DNA of 48,769 bases from an uncultured Bacteroidales bacterium (GCA_902779315.1 CACZBC010000010.1:1-48769), one strand, 5' to 3'. Shown: positions 1-9,509, counted from the stretch's first letter. The notes: a model not told the origin generated them from the letters alone. A program made the numbers and translations.

Positions 1-1
1 A

Positions 2-871
2 CCATCCATGCGCAGCCTGCTCAATATCCGGACCGACAGCGACCCGCTCAACATCCAGCTCGGCAACCCCGACCTTCGCCCTTCGCGCAGCCACAGCATC
101 TACGGCAACTACCGCGAGAAGCTGCGTCGAACCTTGGTCAATGCCTCGTTCAACTTCGATGCCACACAGGATGCTGTCGCCACAGCCGTGCTCTACGACA
201 AGCAGACAGGCGTGCGGACAAGTACGCCGCAGAACATCGACGGCAACTGGAACACCAACGCATCTGCCGGCGTTGACTTCCCGCTCGACCACAAAGAGCG
301 TCTGCGCCTCAAGCAGAATTTTACCCACAGACACAGTCACAGCGTTGACCTGATGAACAATGCCCGAAGCGTCGTGGCCTCCAACAACTTCGACGATGAG
401 CTTTCTCTCTCGTGGAAACCCACCGACAAGCTCGACTTCACGGCAAAAGGCGACCTCCACTATCAACGTTCCACCAGCGCTCGGGCAGACTTCACGCAAA
501 TCAATGTCTTCGACTTCGACTACAGTCTTGCCGGACAGATTGAGTTGCCATGGAACTTCCAGTTCGCCACAGATCTGACCATGTACTCGCGCAGAGGCTA
601 CAGCGACGCGACAATGAACACCAACGAACTCGTCTGGAACGCACGCATCACAAAGCGACTCATGCACGGCAACCTGCTCCTTCAGCTCGACGGCTTCGAC
701 ATGCTCGGCCAGCTCTCCAACGTCCGCCATAGCATCAACGCGCAAGGCCGCACCGAAACCTTCTACAACGTCCTAACCTTCTACAACGTCCTGCCCTCCT
801 ACGCCCTCTTCCACGTCACTTGGCGCTTGAACAAGAAGCCAAAGTCAGAGGAGAATAAGGAAATAAGATAA
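2..871 (+). CDS. Outer-membrane beta-barrel protein, C-terminal part (5' end outside window)
   Basis: The reading frame is open to the left edge, so this is the last ~290 residues of a larger protein. The motif GNPDLRPSRSHS followed by alternating aromatic/polar strands and a final strand ending in TWRLN matches the C-terminal barrel of TonB-receptor-like proteins of the outer-membrane beta-barrel (OMP_b-brl_3) type common in Bacteroidetes. It would sit in the outer membrane; the substrate cannot be read from this part. It is not obviously SusC, and no SusD follows. Near the end a six-residue segment (TFYNVL) is directly duplicated. The following small exported gene starts 27 bp downstream and may be co-transcribed. 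Confidence 0.75.
   Translation, partial: PSMRSLLNIRTDSDPLNIQLGNPDLRPSRSHSIYGNYREKLRRTLVNASFNFDATQDAVATAVLYDKQTGVRTSTPQNIDGNWNTNASAGVDFPLDHKERLRLKQNFTHRHSHSVDLMNNARSVVASNNFDDELSLSWKPTDKLDFTAKGDLHYQRSTSARADFTQINVFDFDYSLAGQIELPWNFQFATDLTMYSRRGYSDATMNTNELVWNARITKRLMHGNLLLQLDGFDMLGQLSNVRHSINAQGRTETFYNVLTFYNVLPSYALFHVTWRLNKKPKSEENKEIR
758..793 (+). repeat. 18-bp in-frame tandem duplication
   Basis: Positions 758-775 and 776-793 are identical at 17 of 18 bases and encode TFYNVL twice. The duplication lies just before the last strand of the barrel protein. Confidence 0.9.
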
Positions 872-895
872 TAAGAAAATAAGAAACAAGAAGGA
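856..895 (+). repeat. Tandem octamer repeat at gene junction
   Basis: Four copies of TAAGNNNN (856-887) plus a decayed fifth lie in direct tandem. The second copy is in phase with the AAGATAA end of the upstream gene, and the array runs to just before the ATG at 899. The same kind of octamer occurs on the other strand at 42857-42888. Confidence 0.7.
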
Positions 896-898
896 AAA

Positions 899-1492
899 AT
901 GAAACAAGCAATCATTACTGCACTCCTCGCCCTCGTCTGTGCGGCAGGGCAGTCACAAGAAATCAAAATGAATGAGCCGTCGTTCAGCGACTATCTGCCG
1001 TTGCTCAAGGACAAGGGCTATATGGCATACAGTTTCAACACAAAGAAATTAAAAGGCGTAGAAGTCGAGCCTGTAGTCATGGAATACGTAAAAGGCAAAG
1101 AACCGAAGAATGTACTCAATTTCAATGTCACCATAAACCTTGACAAGAAACTCATCATTGGTTTCAGACCGTCCGACAGCGAGTCGATTGGCAACTACCT
1201 TTTTCATTTCAAAGAGGACAGAAGCATTGGCGGTCGGCTCAAGCTAAAACCGATATTTGCCCCTGAAAATCCTGAAGACAAGTGGTACATGTACCAATCG
1301 CGCCCCTTTGAACTAACTGTTTCTTTAGAGAAAGGAAAGTTCATCCCGCTTGTCTTGTATGGCTCTTATTGGTACGAGCCTGCAAATGGTGGATGCCGCT
1401 TTTGTGGAGACAATGAAATCAAGCCCGACCTTTCGTCGGACATCGTGAAACACATTCCACATTTCTTCGTCTTCGGCATTAAGATAAAGTAG
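899..1492 (+). CDS. Small exported protein of unknown function
   Basis: This 197-residue protein begins with a signal peptide (MKQAIITALLALVCAAGQSQ, likely cleaved around residue 19). The mature part is rich in beta-strand patterns and has a CRFCGD segment near residue 163. I do not recognise a family with confidence; its size resembles small DUF proteins of Bacteroides. It should be periplasmic or outer-membrane associated. It follows the barrel gene by 27 bp on the same strand, so it may be its accessory, but that is inference from position only. Confidence 0.6.
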   Translation: MKQAIITALLALVCAAGQSQEIKMNEPSFSDYLPLLKDKGYMAYSFNTKKLKGVEVEPVVMEYVKGKEPKNVLNFNVTINLDKKLIIGFRPSDSESIGNYLFHFKEDRSIGGRLKLKPIFAPENPEDKWYMYQSRPFELTVSLEKGKFIPLVLYGSYWYEPANGGCRFCGDNEIKPDLSSDIVKHIPHFFVFGIKIK

Positions 1493-1515
1493 AACGGTCT
1501 GCTTGCCCTTAGGCC

Positions 1516-3564
1516 CTACTCCGGATACTGTATCCTGGTGTGATAGACGGTGCGGAGGCGGGCACAAAGCACTTCTTTGGCTTCGGCTATCTCGCGGAAT
1601 GTGATGGCACACTCGTCGAAACTGCCGTCGGCCACCTGCGCTCCGATTATCTTCTCCACCAATGCCGAGATGCTCTCCTCGGTGTATTCGGTCAGGCTTC
1701 TGGAAGCGGCCTCCACGGCATCGGTCATCATCAGGATGGCTTGCTCCAAGGTCTGCGGCTTAGGCCCGGGATAGGTGAACGGACGCGGATCGAGCGAGGT
1801 CTGTGCCTTCTGTGCCAAGACATAGAAATACTTGGTGAGGCTCTTGCCATGATGGGTGGCGATGAAGTCGCGGACCACGGACGGCAACTTGTAGCGGTCG
1901 GCCAGCTTCAGCCCCTTCTCTACGTGCTGGACGATGATCTGTGCGCTCCTCTCGTACGAAAGGCCGTCGTGGGGGTTCTGCCCGTTCTGGTTCTCGGTGA
2001 AGAAGACGGCATTCTCGAGCTTGCCGATGTCGTGATAGAGGGCGCCGGTACGGACCAGCTGTGCCCTGGCTCCCAACCGGTTGGCCACCTCGGCTGCGAG
2101 ATTGGCCACCTGCATGCTATGGTTGAAGGTGCCGTTGGCTTCCTCGGAAAGACGTCGAAGCAAGGGATTGTTGACGTTCTGAAGCTCGACGAGCGTGACG
2201 ATGCTGGTAAAGCCGAAAATGCGCTCGATGGGGATGAGCAGCAGGTAGGCCAGCATGGAGAGCACACCAGCCATGGAAAGGAAGATGTAGGGCATCCGGC
2301 TGATGACACCCTGACTGCCATCGGCTGTGCCGCGAATGAACTCGAGGCAAAGATAGGTGAGCAGGGTTGACAAAGTGACCCAGATGGCGGCCCGGAAGAG
2401 CTCGACGCGCTGCGAGAGTTCACGCAAGGAGTAGATGGCTACGAGTCCCGCCACAATCTGCACCACGACGAACGTGAAGGGCTGTGTCAGCACTATGGCA
2501 GAAGCAAGCACGGAAATGACGTGGGTGACGAAGGCTGTTCGCGAATCGAGGAAGATGCGCAGCATGATGGGCAGGACGCAATAGGGCACAATATAGACGT
2601 AGTCCCACATGTGGCCCACAATGGTGTAGGTGACGATGGGGAAGATGAGCGAGAGCGTCAGGACGAGCAGAACGGTGCGGAGGCTGTCGAGATAGTCGCT
2701 GCGGAACTGCTGGAAATAGAGGAAAAGCAGCACGACGAGGATGGTGGCGTAGAGGATGCGGCCGCCCAATCGCGAGAGCTGCTCTTTTGTCGTGAGTTTA
2801 TGCTCTTTCTGGTGTTGCTCCCACGAATGCAGGATTCCCAGCACCTCGTCGTCCACAATCTGACCTTTGTCGACGACTTTCTGGCCTTGCAGCACCATGC
2901 CTTTCGTCCGAACCAGTTGCCCGTCGACTTCCTGGCGTTGCTGCAGGCTCTTCTCGGCATCGTAGGTGAGGTTGGGCGACACGTATTTCATCAGGTCGAG
3001 CCCGTGGAGGAGGTTGTGATTGTAGCGGGTGCTGTCCTGTTCGGCAAGGAGGTATTTGTAGGCCGACTTTTCCGTAAAGAGGCTGGCAAAGGGCTTTGCG
3101 CTGGATTCGTTACCCGAATAGATGCGGACCTGCTGGGGCTTTTCGTTGTCGAAGCGCACCAACTCCTCGCCTCGGGCTATTCCCACGGAATAGATGTGGC
3201 GCAACTTCTCGCCCAGGTGCGGCAGGAAGTAGTGCGGAGTGCCCGCGGCCGAGGCGTTGAAATCGTTGCGGAGTTCGGCCAGCTGCGCTTCCAGGATGTC
3301 CTCGTCGATGAGGAAGTAGGGCTCGTAGAACTGGCGGAGGCTGTCCTGCTCGCGCGCGATTTGCTCTGCCGACTTCAGGATGGGGAAACTGTCCTGCGCT
3401 ATGAAAGCCTGGTCCTCCCACGGCTCGCCCTTCTTGTAGTGGTAGGTGGAGTTGTTCCCGTGCGGCATGAATGCAACCAGAATGGCTATCGCAGCCACAG
3501 AGAACAGGATGCGGTAAAGGTAAGCCTTGACGCTGAGTTTATGCTTGTGATTGTAGCGGCTCAT
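1516..3564 (-). CDS. 7TM-HD family phosphohydrolase, PgpH-like (probable c-di-AMP phosphodiesterase)
   Basis: The 682-residue protein has an N-terminal membrane anchor (~residues 14-32), a large extracytoplasmic segment (~35-260), a block of about seven hydrophobic helices (~270-455), and a C-terminal cytoplasmic HD domain. HD-family metal ligands are visible: H482 (FNHS), H511-D512 (YHDIGK), H571/H572 (THHG) and D615 (MMTDAVE). This order is that of the 7TM-7TMR_HD family, whose member PgpH hydrolyses cyclic-di-AMP in Listeria; the same role here is inferred. The gene diverges from gltX, with a -7 type promoter box upstream at 3614-3621. It converges with the small exported gene at 1492, 23 bp away. 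Confidence 0.88.
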   Translation of the reverse strand: MSRYNHKHKLSVKAYLYRILFSVAAIAILVAFMPHGNNSTYHYKKGEPWEDQAFIAQDSFPILKSAEQIAREQDSLRQFYEPYFLIDEDILEAQLAELRNDFNASAAGTPHYFLPHLGEKLRHIYSVGIARGEELVRFDNEKPQQVRIYSGNESSAKPFASLFTEKSAYKYLLAEQDSTRYNHNLLHGLDLMKYVSPNLTYDAEKSLQQRQEVDGQLVRTKGMVLQGQKVVDKGQIVDDEVLGILHSWEQHQKEHKLTTKEQLSRLGGRILYATILVVLLFLYFQQFRSDYLDSLRTVLLVLTLSLIFPIVTYTIVGHMWDYVYIVPYCVLPIMLRIFLDSRTAFVTHVISVLASAIVLTQPFTFVVVQIVAGLVAIYSLRELSQRVELFRAAIWVTLSTLLTYLCLEFIRGTADGSQGVISRMPYIFLSMAGVLSMLAYLLLIPIERIFGFTSIVTLVELQNVNNPLLRRLSEEANGTFNHSMQVANLAAEVANRLGARAQLVRTGALYHDIGKLENAVFFTENQNGQNPHDGLSYERSAQIIVQHVEKGLKLADRYKLPSVVRDFIATHHGKSLTKYFYVLAQKAQTSLDPRPFTYPGPKPQTLEQAILMMTDAVEAASRSLTEYTEESISALVEKIIGAQVADGSFDECAITFREIAEAKEVLCARLRTVYHTRIQYPE

Positions 3565-3569
3565 ATCTT

Positions 3570-3604
3570 TAATTCGTAATTCTTAATTCACAATTCATAA
3601 TTAC
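3570..3604 (-). repeat. Tandem heptamer repeat before the 7TM-HD start codon
   Basis: Five consecutive heptamers of the TAATTCN type (plus-strand reading) occupy 3570-3604, five bases from the start codon at 3564. They lie in the likely 5' leader of the minus-strand gene. Confidence 0.75.
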
Positions 3605-3613
3605 TTTTCTCTG

Positions 3614-3621
3614 CAAAAATA
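3614..3621 (-). promoter_or_regulatory. Probable -7 promoter box for the 7TM-HD gene
   Basis: The minus strand reads TATTTTTG, fitting the Bacteroidetes TAnnTTTG box. It lies ~50 bp before the start codon. No good TTTG -33 element is seen. Confidence 0.5.
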
Positions 3622-3665
3622 CAAAAAATATTCAATGTTCAACATTCAATGTTCAATTTATTTCG

Positions 3666-3673
3666 TACTTTTG
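3666..3673 (+). promoter_or_regulatory. Probable -7 promoter box for gltX
   Basis: TACTTTTG fits TAnnTTTG and lies 51 bp before the chosen gltX start at 3725, which argues against the upstream start at 3635. No clear TTTG -33 element is seen. Confidence 0.5.
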
Positions 3674-3686
3674 CACGGAAAACATG

Positions 3687-3715
3687 TTTTGAATTTTGAA
3701 TTTATAAATTTTGAA
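3687..3715 (+). repeat. Tandem heptamer repeat (TTTTGAA type) before gltX
   Basis: Two perfect TTTTGAA copies, one degenerate copy and another TTTTGAA after a one-base shift lie just before the gltX start codon. Confidence 0.6.
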
Positions 3716-3724
3716 TCAAGAAAT

Positions 3725-5290
3725 ATGAACTCTGAACTAAAGAAAGTGCGTGTCCGTTTCGCTCCCAGCCCAACAGGACCTCTGCATATCGGTGGCGTCC
3801 GTACCGCCCTCTACAACTACCTCTTTGCCCGTCAGCATGGCGGCGACCTGATTTTCCGCATCGAAGACACCGATTCAGGCCGCTTTGTGCCCGGAGCCGA
3901 GGAGTACATCATCGAGTCGTTCAAATGGCTCGGCATCCAGTTTGACGAGGGTGTGAGCTTCGGTGGCAACCACGGACCTTATCGCCAGAGCGAGCGTCGC
4001 GACATATACAAGAAGTATGTGCAGCAACTCCTCGAAGGCGGCAAGGCCTACATCGCCTTCGATACGCCCGAGGAACTCGATGCGAAACGCGCTGAAATAG
4101 AGAACTTCCAGTACGATGCAAGCACACGAATGCAGATGCGCAACTCGCTGACTCTCAGCAAGGAAGAGGTGGACGCGCTCATCGCAGAAGGCAAGCAGTA
4201 TGTGGTTCGCTTCCTGATCGAGCCGGGTCGCGATGTCATCGTGGACGACATCATTCGCGGAGAGGTTCGCATCAATAGCAGTATCCTCGACGACAAGGTG
4301 CTCTACAAGAGTGCCGACCAGCTGCCCACCTACCATCTCGCCAACATCGTGGACGACCATTTGATGGAGGTCACGCATGTCATCCGAGGCGAAGAGTGGC
4401 TGCCCAGCGCACCCCTTCACGTCCTTCTCTACGAGGCTTTCGGTTGGGCCGACACGATGCCCCGCTTCGCACACTTGCCCCTCTTGCTCAAACCCGTTGG
4501 CAACGGCAAGCTCAGCAAACGCGACGGCGACAAACTGGGCTTCCCAGTCTTCCCCCTGGAATGGCACGACCCGAAGAGCGGAGAAGTGAGCAGCGGTTAT
4601 CGCGAGAAAGGCTATCTGCCCGAAGCCGTCGTCAACTTTCTCGCCCTGCTTGGCTGGAATCCAGGTAACGACCAGGAGGTAATGAGCCTCGACGAGATGG
4701 TCCGCCTCTTCGACCTGAGCAAATGCTCCAAGAACGGCGCAAAGTTCGACTACATCAAAGCGGCTTGGTTCAACCACCAATACCTCTTGAAACTTCCCGA
4801 CGAAGCTTGGGTGCCCTCGTTCGACAAAGTCCTTCGCGAGCAAGGCATCACCTCAACTCCGGAAAAAGAAGCCGAAGTGGTCCGCATGATGAAACTGAAA
4901 GTCATCGAATACACCGACGGACAAGGGCAGAAGCACAAGCGCAACATCAGTTTCGTCAGCGACCTCTGGCCTTTGACGCGCTTCTTCTTCGTGGCTCCGA
5001 CCGGTTTCGACACGGAGGACAAGTTCGTGCGCAAGAACTGGAAAGAAGGAACGGCAGACGAGATGAAGCAACTGGCCGATGTGCTCGCCACGGTCGAGGA
5101 CTTCTCGGTCGAGGGCATGAAACCAGCTGTGGACGCATGGTCGGAAAGAACCGGCATCAAGCCCTGGAACGCTTGGCGCATCTGTCTGGTGGGCGAAGGA
5201 CAAGGTCCGGACATGTACGAACTGGCGGCCTTCCTCGGCAAGGACGAAACCCTCCGCCGCATGGCCTCCGCCATCGAAAAACTCGGATAA
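3725..5290 (+). CDS. gltX: Glutamyl-tRNA synthetase
   Basis: The class I synthetase charges tRNA-Glu with glutamate in the cytoplasm. The class signatures are clear: [13 protein letters not shown] with the HIGH-type motif at residues 21-24, and KLSKR (KMSKS-type) at 262-266. The C-terminal ~170 residues are the anticodon-binding part. At 521 residues the length is normal for the family. I chose ATG 3725 ([10 protein letters not shown]) rather than an in-frame ATG at 3635, because the extra 30 residues are AT-rich leader sequence and a promoter box lies at 3666. It converges on rpoD, with a repeat array and a terminator between them. Confidence 0.96.
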   Translation: MNSELKKVRVRFAPSPTGPLHIGGVRTALYNYLFARQHGGDLIFRIEDTDSGRFVPGAEEYIIESFKWLGIQFDEGVSFGGNHGPYRQSERRDIYKKYVQQLLEGGKAYIAFDTPEELDAKRAEIENFQYDASTRMQMRNSLTLSKEEVDALIAEGKQYVVRFLIEPGRDVIVDDIIRGEVRINSSILDDKVLYKSADQLPTYHLANIVDDHLMEVTHVIRGEEWLPSAPLHVLLYEAFGWADTMPRFAHLPLLLKPVGNGKLSKRDGDKLGFPVFPLEWHDPKSGEVSSGYREKGYLPEAVVNFLALLGWNPGNDQEVMSLDEMVRLFDLSKCSKNGAKFDYIKAAWFNHQYLLKLPDEAWVPSFDKVLREQGITSTPEKEAEVVRMMKLKVIEYTDGQGQKHKRNISFVSDLWPLTRFFFVAPTGFDTEDKFVRKNWKEGTADEMKQLADVLATVEDFSVEGMKPAVDAWSERTGIKPWNAWRICLVGEGQGPDMYELAAFLGKDETLRRMASAIEKLG

Positions 5291-5373
5291 GGCAAAATCA
5301 AAACTAGGCGTGCCACGATTGGAAACGTAACACTATACAATCGCAATCATAACGTGTCACGATTGAAAACGTG
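5286..5373 (-). repeat. 22-bp-period intergenic array A
   Basis: Three clear units (5308-5329, 5330-5351, 5352-5373) and a degenerate one (5286-5307) follow each other with an exact 22-bp step. Read on the minus strand each begins (A/G)AT(C/T)-GT and ends in (A/G)TTGC or a variant, the same layout as arrays D to F. The first degenerate unit overlaps the gltX stop codon. The array lies between the convergent genes gltX and rpoD and abuts a terminator. Confidence 0.7.
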
Positions 5374-5389
5374 ACTGCGGACATAAAAA

Positions 5390-5417
5390 AAGAGAGGCGC
5401 TAACGGGCGTCTCTCTT
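5390..5417. terminator. Bidirectional rho-independent terminator between gltX and rpoD
   Basis: An 11-bp stem (one G-T wobble) with a six-base loop is preceded by an A-run and followed by a T-rich run, so it can end transcription of both convergent genes. Confidence 0.8.
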
Positions 5418-5441
5418 ACTTTTTCAATCTCTTTCTTCTCT

Positions 5442-6305
5442 TTAGCCGAGGTAGGAGCGGAGCAGGCTGTTACGGCTGCCGGCACGAAGCTTGCGGATGG
5501 CTTTCTCGCGGATCTGGCGGACACGTTCGCGCGTCAGTCCAAAGGTTTCGCCAATCTCTTCGAGCGTCATTTCGGGCTGGTTGTTGATACCGAAACTGCG
5601 TTCGATGATCTGCTTCTCGCGTTCGTTCAGGACGCCCAAAGCACGGTCTATTTCAGTCGAAAGGCTCTCGCTCACCAGACCCTTGTCGGCCATGGGCGAA
5701 TCGGGATTGGTCATCACATCCAGCAGGCTGTTTTCCTCGCCTTCGATGAAGGGAGCATCCACGCTGACATGACGGCCGCTTGCACGAAGCGAGTCGCTGA
5801 TTTTCTCGGGCAACTCGTTCACCAATTCGGCCAATTCATCGGCACTTGGCTTGCGCTCGTATTCCTGTTCGAACTTTGTCATTGCCTTTGTGATTTTGTT
5901 CACGGCACTAACCTGATTGAGAGGCAAGCGAACGATACGGCTCTGCTCGGCCAAAGCCTGAAGAATGGTCTGGCGAATCCACCAAACGGCATACGAGATG
6001 AACTTGAAGCCTCTGGTCTCGTCGAATTTCTCGGCAGCCTTGATCAGTCCCACATTACCCTCGTTGATGAGGTCGGGCAGGGAAAGTCCCTGGTTCTGGT
6101 ACTGCTTGGCCACGCTGACGACAAAACGCAGGTTGGCACGCACCAACTTGTCGAGCGCACGGCGGTCGCCTTTTCGTATCCTCTGCGAGAGTTCCACTTC
6201 CTCTTCGACGGGAAGCAGTTGCTCACGTCCAATCTCTTGTAGATACTTGTCGAGCGACGCGCTGTCACGACTGGTGATGCTTTTTGTGATTTTGAGTTGT
6301 CTCAT
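5442..6305 (-). CDS. rpoD: Housekeeping sigma factor of Bacteroidetes type (RpoD/SigA)
   Basis: The protein directs RNA polymerase to the main class of promoters. At 287 residues it is the short form typical of Bacteroidetes, lacking region 1.1. Region 1.2 (LDKYLQEIG), region 2 ([24 protein letters not shown]), region 3 and a C-terminal region 4 helix-turn-helix ([18 protein letters not shown]) are visible in order. This class of sigma factor reads TTTG / TAnnTTTG promoters, which fits the promoter pairs found in this window. Upstream, a TATATTTG box lies at 6339-6346 on the same strand. Confidence 0.96.
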   Translation of the reverse strand: MRQLKITKSITSRDSASLDKYLQEIGREQLLPVEEEVELSQRIRKGDRRALDKLVRANLRFVVSVAKQYQNQGLSLPDLINEGNVGLIKAAEKFDETRGFKFISYAVWWIRQTILQALAEQSRIVRLPLNQVSAVNKITKAMTKFEQEYERKPSADELAELVNELPEKISDSLRASGRHVSVDAPFIEGEENSLLDVMTNPDSPMADKGLVSESLSTEIDRALGVLNEREKQIIERSFGINNQPEMTLEEIGETFGLTRERVRQIREKAIRKLRAGSRNSLLRSYLG

Positions 6306-6338
6306 ACACCTTATATATTATTTCGTAGAATTAGCTTG

Positions 6339-6346
6339 CAAATATA
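6339..6346 (-). promoter_or_regulatory. Probable -7 promoter box for rpoD
   Basis: The minus strand reads TATATTTG, 33 bp before the start codon. The spacer region upstream has no clear TTTG. Confidence 0.55.
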
Positions 6347-6463
6347 GAACTTTTTTATTAGAAATTCCATCATAAAATGCTAAAAGTTGCAAAAAAGATG
6401 CAAAAACGCACAATCTTTTCCAATTTCAGCCCCCTTTTTGCCTCGTTTTTCATCTTTTTTCCT

Positions 6464-6471
6464 TACCTTTG
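6464..6471 (+). promoter_or_regulatory. Probable -7 promoter box for lemA
   Basis: TACCTTTG lies 56 bp before the lemA ATG. A TTTG occurs at 6437-6440, but its 23-bp spacing is longer than the usual 19-21. Confidence 0.5.
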
Positions 6472-6527
6472 CCACAGAATATGATTTTATAAGCAGAAAA
6501 AAGTTTAACACAAAATAAAAAATTATT

Positions 6528-7094
6528 ATGAGTACTTTAGCTATTATTCTGATTGCGGTCGTCGTACTGCTTGTTCTTTGGGTTATCGGCATCTACAACA
6601 ACCTGGTTGGTCTCCGCAACAATCGCGAGAACGCCTTCGCCAACATCGATGTTCAGCTGAAACAGCGTCACGACCTCATTCCTCAGCTCGTTGCAACCGT
6701 CAAGGGTTACGCAGCTCACGAAAAGGAAGTGTTCGAAAAGGTGACTGAAGCTCGCACTGCAGCCATGAACGCAACAACCATCAACGACAAGATTGCAGCC
6801 GAGAACCAACTCTCGAACGCCATGCTGAACCTGAAAGCCGTCGCGGAGGCTTATCCCGACCTGAAGGCCAACCAGAACTTCATGCAGCTCCAGACCGAAA
6901 TCAGCGACATCGAGAACAAGCTCGCAGCCGTTCGCCGCTTCTTCAACAGTGCGACGAAGGAGCTCAACAATGGCGTCCAGAAGTTCCCCGCAGTCCTCTT
7001 CGCAGGCATGTTCGGCTTCCACAAAGAGCCCCTCTTCGACGTTGGCGAGGCAGAGCGCGCGAACATGGACAAAGCGCCCGAGATTCAGTTCTGA
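6528..7094 (+). CDS. lemA: LemA family membrane-anchored protein
   Basis: The 188-residue protein has one N-terminal membrane helix (~residues 3-22), then the LemA core: NNLVGLRNN, a helical stretch with LKQRHDLIPQLV, YPDLKANQNF near residue 110, and IENKLAAVRRFFN near 126-138. The molecular role of LemA is not well settled; it is a long helical extracytoplasmic or peripheral domain often encoded beside an M48 protease. That neighbour is present here (54 bp downstream), which supports a shared envelope-quality function. Confidence 0.92.
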   Translation: MSTLAIILIAVVVLLVLWVIGIYNNLVGLRNNRENAFANIDVQLKQRHDLIPQLVATVKGYAAHEKEVFEKVTEARTAAMNATTINDKIAAENQLSNAMLNLKAVAEAYPDLKANQNFMQLQTEISDIENKLAAVRRFFNSATKELNNGVQKFPAVLFAGMFGFHKEPLFDVGEAERANMDKAPEIQF

Positions 7095-7115
7095 TTCCAG
7101 TCCTGTGAAAAGCTC

Positions 7116-7143
7116 TTAATTCCTAATTCTTAACTCTTAATTC
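7116..7143 (+). repeat. Four tandem heptamers (TTAATTC type)
   Basis: Units at 7116-7122, 7123-7129, 7130-7136 and 7137-7143 read TTAATTC or differ by one base. They end five bases before the GTG start of the M48 protease. Confidence 0.8.
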
Positions 7144-7148
7144 ATAAA

Positions 7149-8144
7149 GTGAATTACGTAGGTATCCATACGCAACAGGTTCGCAACAACTTCAAGAGCC
7201 TGTTGCTTCTCATACTCTTCCCTTGCATCATCCTTGCCATCGTCTACGCTTTCGTGGCATTCATGAACGTGCAAGAGGTGTACGACGGCTATGGCTCGCA
7301 TTACGCTTTCGATGCAATGGCGACCAACGAAGCCTTCCTCTACACCATTCCATGGGTGGTGGGAATCGTGGGCATCTGGTTCATGATCTCCTACTTCACG
7401 AATGCCAGTATGGTGAGGAACGCAACAGGGGCGAAGCCTTTGGAACGCCGTGAGAATCCTCGCATCTACAACATCGTGGAGAACCTCACCATGACCTGCG
7501 GAATGCCAATGCCCAAAATCAACATCATTGACGACCCGCAGCTCAACGCCTTTGCCAGCGGAATAGACGAGAAGAGCTACACTGTAACCGTCACAACCGG
7601 CATTTGCAACCGCCTGAACGATGACGAACTGGCTGGCGTGATAGGCCACGAACTGACGCACATTCGCAATCGCGACACACGTCTGCTCATCATCAGTATC
7701 ATATTCGTCGGTATCATGAGCACAGCCCTCAGCCTGGCAGTCCGTATGCTTTGGAACACTTTCATCTATGGTGGAGGCAATCGCAGAACCAGTCGTGACG
7801 GAAAGAACGGAGGCACAGTCATAGCCGTCATTCTCGTCGCCATCGTTCTGGCTGCAATCGGCTACTTCTTCACTTTGCTCACCCGCTTTGCCATCAGCCG
7901 CAAACGCGAATACATGGCCGATGCAGGAGGCGCAGAACTTTGCGGCAATCCCTTGGCTCTCGCTTCAGCTTTGCGCAAGATAAGCGGCGATCCGGGGCTG
8001 GGACAAGTGGACCGCGAAGATGTGGCCCAGCTCTTCATCGTGAAGCCCATTGCTTTCAAGAGCGAGTTCACCAACATGATGAGTAAACTCTTCAGCACCC
8101 ACCCAAGCATCGAGAGCAGAATAGCTTACTTGGAGCAATTTTGA
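7149..8144 (+). CDS. M48 family membrane metalloprotease (HtpX-like)
   Basis: A zinc protease of the inner membrane with the catalytic motif HELTH at residues 167-171 and the downstream glutamate in REYMADAGG. Two hydrophobic helices precede the catalytic domain (~18-40 and ~66-84) and two more follow it (~180-198 and ~220-245), the layout of HtpX. At 331 residues it is near normal length. The start is GTG: an in-frame stop lies 18 bp upstream and the next in-frame ATG would remove the first membrane helix. It probably forms an operon with lemA. Confidence 0.9.
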   Translation: MNYVGIHTQQVRNNFKSLLLLILFPCIILAIVYAFVAFMNVQEVYDGYGSHYAFDAMATNEAFLYTIPWVVGIVGIWFMISYFTNASMVRNATGAKPLERRENPRIYNIVENLTMTCGMPMPKINIIDDPQLNAFASGIDEKSYTVTVTTGICNRLNDDELAGVIGHELTHIRNRDTRLLIISIIFVGIMSTALSLAVRMLWNTFIYGGGNRRTSRDGKNGGTVIAVILVAIVLAAIGYFFTLLTRFAISRKREYMADAGGAELCGNPLALASALRKISGDPGLGQVDREDVAQLFIVKPIAFKSEFTNMMSKLFSTHPSIESRIAYLEQF

Positions 8145-8180
8145 TTTGTAATTTTGAATTTATAAAATTTGATTAAACAT
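8139..8180 (+). repeat. Heptamer-period AT-rich junction repeat before tyrS
   Basis: Six consecutive 7-base units resembling TTTGAAT/TTTGAT run from within the M48 gene end (stop at 8142-8144) to three bases before the tyrS ATG. The copies are less perfect than at other junctions. Confidence 0.5.
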
Positions 8181-8182
8181 AA

Positions 8183-9487
8183 ATGTTGAATTTTGTTGAA
8201 GAACTGAAATGGCGAGGCATGATCCACCAGATGATGCCTGGCACAGAAGAACTATTACTGAAAGAACAAGTATCGGCATATGTCGGCATTGACCCGACGG
8301 CCGACAGCCTGCATATCGGTCACCTCTGCGGCGTGATGATGCTTCGTCACTTGCAAAGGTGCGGCCACAAACCCATTGCCCTCGTTGGCGGTGCAACTGG
8401 CATGATTGGCGACCCAAGCGGAAAGAGTCAGGAGCGCAACCTCTTGAACGAAGAGACTTTGCGTCACAATGTAGAGTGCATCAAGAAGCAACTCGCCCAC
8501 TTCCTCGACTTTGAGAGCGACGCACCGAATCGTGCCGAGTTGGTCAACAACTACGATTGGATGAAGGACTTCACTTTCCTCGACTTCGCTCGTGAAATCG
8601 GCAAGTGCATCACTGTAAACTACATGATGGCAAAGGACAGCGTGAAGCGCCGACTCAATGGTGAGGCTCAGGACGGCATGTCGTTCACAGAGTTCACCTA
8701 CCAGCTCCTGCAAGGTTACGACTTCCTCCACCTCTACCAGACCAAGAACTGCAAACTGCAGATGGGCGGAAGCGACCAATGGGGCAACATCACAACCGGC
8801 ACAGAGCTCATCCGCCGCAAACTCGGTATCGAGAATGAAGCATTTGCCCTCACCTGTCCCCTCATCACGAAAGCAGACGGAAAGAAGTTCGGCAAGACCG
8901 AGAAAGGCAACATCTGGCTCGACCGCAATCGCACTACACCCTACACCTTCTACCAGTTCTGGCTCAACGTGGCCGACGAGGATGCAGAGCGTTACATCAA
9001 GATATTCACCTCTTTGGACAAGCCCACCATCGACGCCCTCATCGAAGAGCATCGCAAAGACCCCGGTCTGCGCGTCCTGCAGAAGAAACTGGCAGAGGAG
9101 CTCACCATTATGGTTCACAGCCGCGAGGACTACGAGCAGGCCCTTGAAGCCAGCGGAATCCTCTTCGGCAAGAGCACCAAGGAGAGTCTCGTCAAGCTCG
9201 ATGAGCAGACACTCTTGGATGTCTTCAGTGGCGTTCCTCAGTTCGAGATAAGCAAGGACCTCCTGAAAGGCGAAGGCACGAAAGCCGTTGACCTCTTTGC
9301 CGAGCACACCCAATGCTTCCCAAGCAAGGGCGAGATGCGCAAGTTGACCCAAGGCGGTGGTGTCAGCCTGAACAAGGAAAAACTCGCTTCGTTCGACCAA
9401 ATGATCACCGAAGCCGACCTGCTCGACGGCAAATACTTGCTCGTTCAACAAGGCAAGAAGAAGTACTTTTTGCTCATTGCAAAATAA
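8183..9487 (+). CDS. tyrS: Tyrosyl-tRNA synthetase
   Basis: This cytoplasmic class I enzyme charges tRNA-Tyr. It has the HIGH motif at residues 44-47 (SLHIGHLCG), tyrosine-pocket motifs ([17 protein letters not shown]) and KFGKT at 235-239 as the KMSKS loop. The C-terminal ~70 residues are an S4-type RNA-binding domain. The length of 434 residues is normal. No strong promoter precedes it, and the 38-bp gap suggests it can be read from the lemA-M48 transcript. Confidence 0.96.
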   Translation: MLNFVEELKWRGMIHQMMPGTEELLLKEQVSAYVGIDPTADSLHIGHLCGVMMLRHLQRCGHKPIALVGGATGMIGDPSGKSQERNLLNEETLRHNVECIKKQLAHFLDFESDAPNRAELVNNYDWMKDFTFLDFAREIGKCITVNYMMAKDSVKRRLNGEAQDGMSFTEFTYQLLQGYDFLHLYQTKNCKLQMGGSDQWGNITTGTELIRRKLGIENEAFALTCPLITKADGKKFGKTEKGNIWLDRNRTTPYTFYQFWLNVADEDAERYIKIFTSLDKPTIDALIEEHRKDPGLRVLQKKLAEELTIMVHSREDYEQALEASGILFGKSTKESLVKLDEQTLLDVFSGVPQFEISKDLLKGEGTKAVDLFAEHTQCFPSKGEMRKLTQGGGVSLNKEKLASFDQMITEADLLDGKYLLVQQGKKKYFLLIAK

Positions 9488-9509
9488 AAAAGTACGGGTA
9501 AACGAATAA

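Noticed and set aside
2-871. SusC of a polysaccharide utilisation locus
   Set aside because: No SusD follows, and the visible C-terminus is equally typical of other beta-barrel receptors.
2521-3579. Long plus-strand open frame (352 codons) opposite the 7TM-HD gene
   Set aside because: It is antisense to a gene with clear HD motifs, has no recognisable domain, and reflects the codon bias of the true gene.
3635-3724. 30-residue N-terminal extension of gltX
   Set aside because: The extension is AT-rich leader with a promoter box and heptamer repeats; family members begin close to [10 protein letters not shown].
8255-9451. Minus-strand open frame of 398 codons opposite tyrS
   Set aside because: The opposite strand encodes an unmistakable tyrosyl-tRNA synthetase; the antisense product matches nothing.
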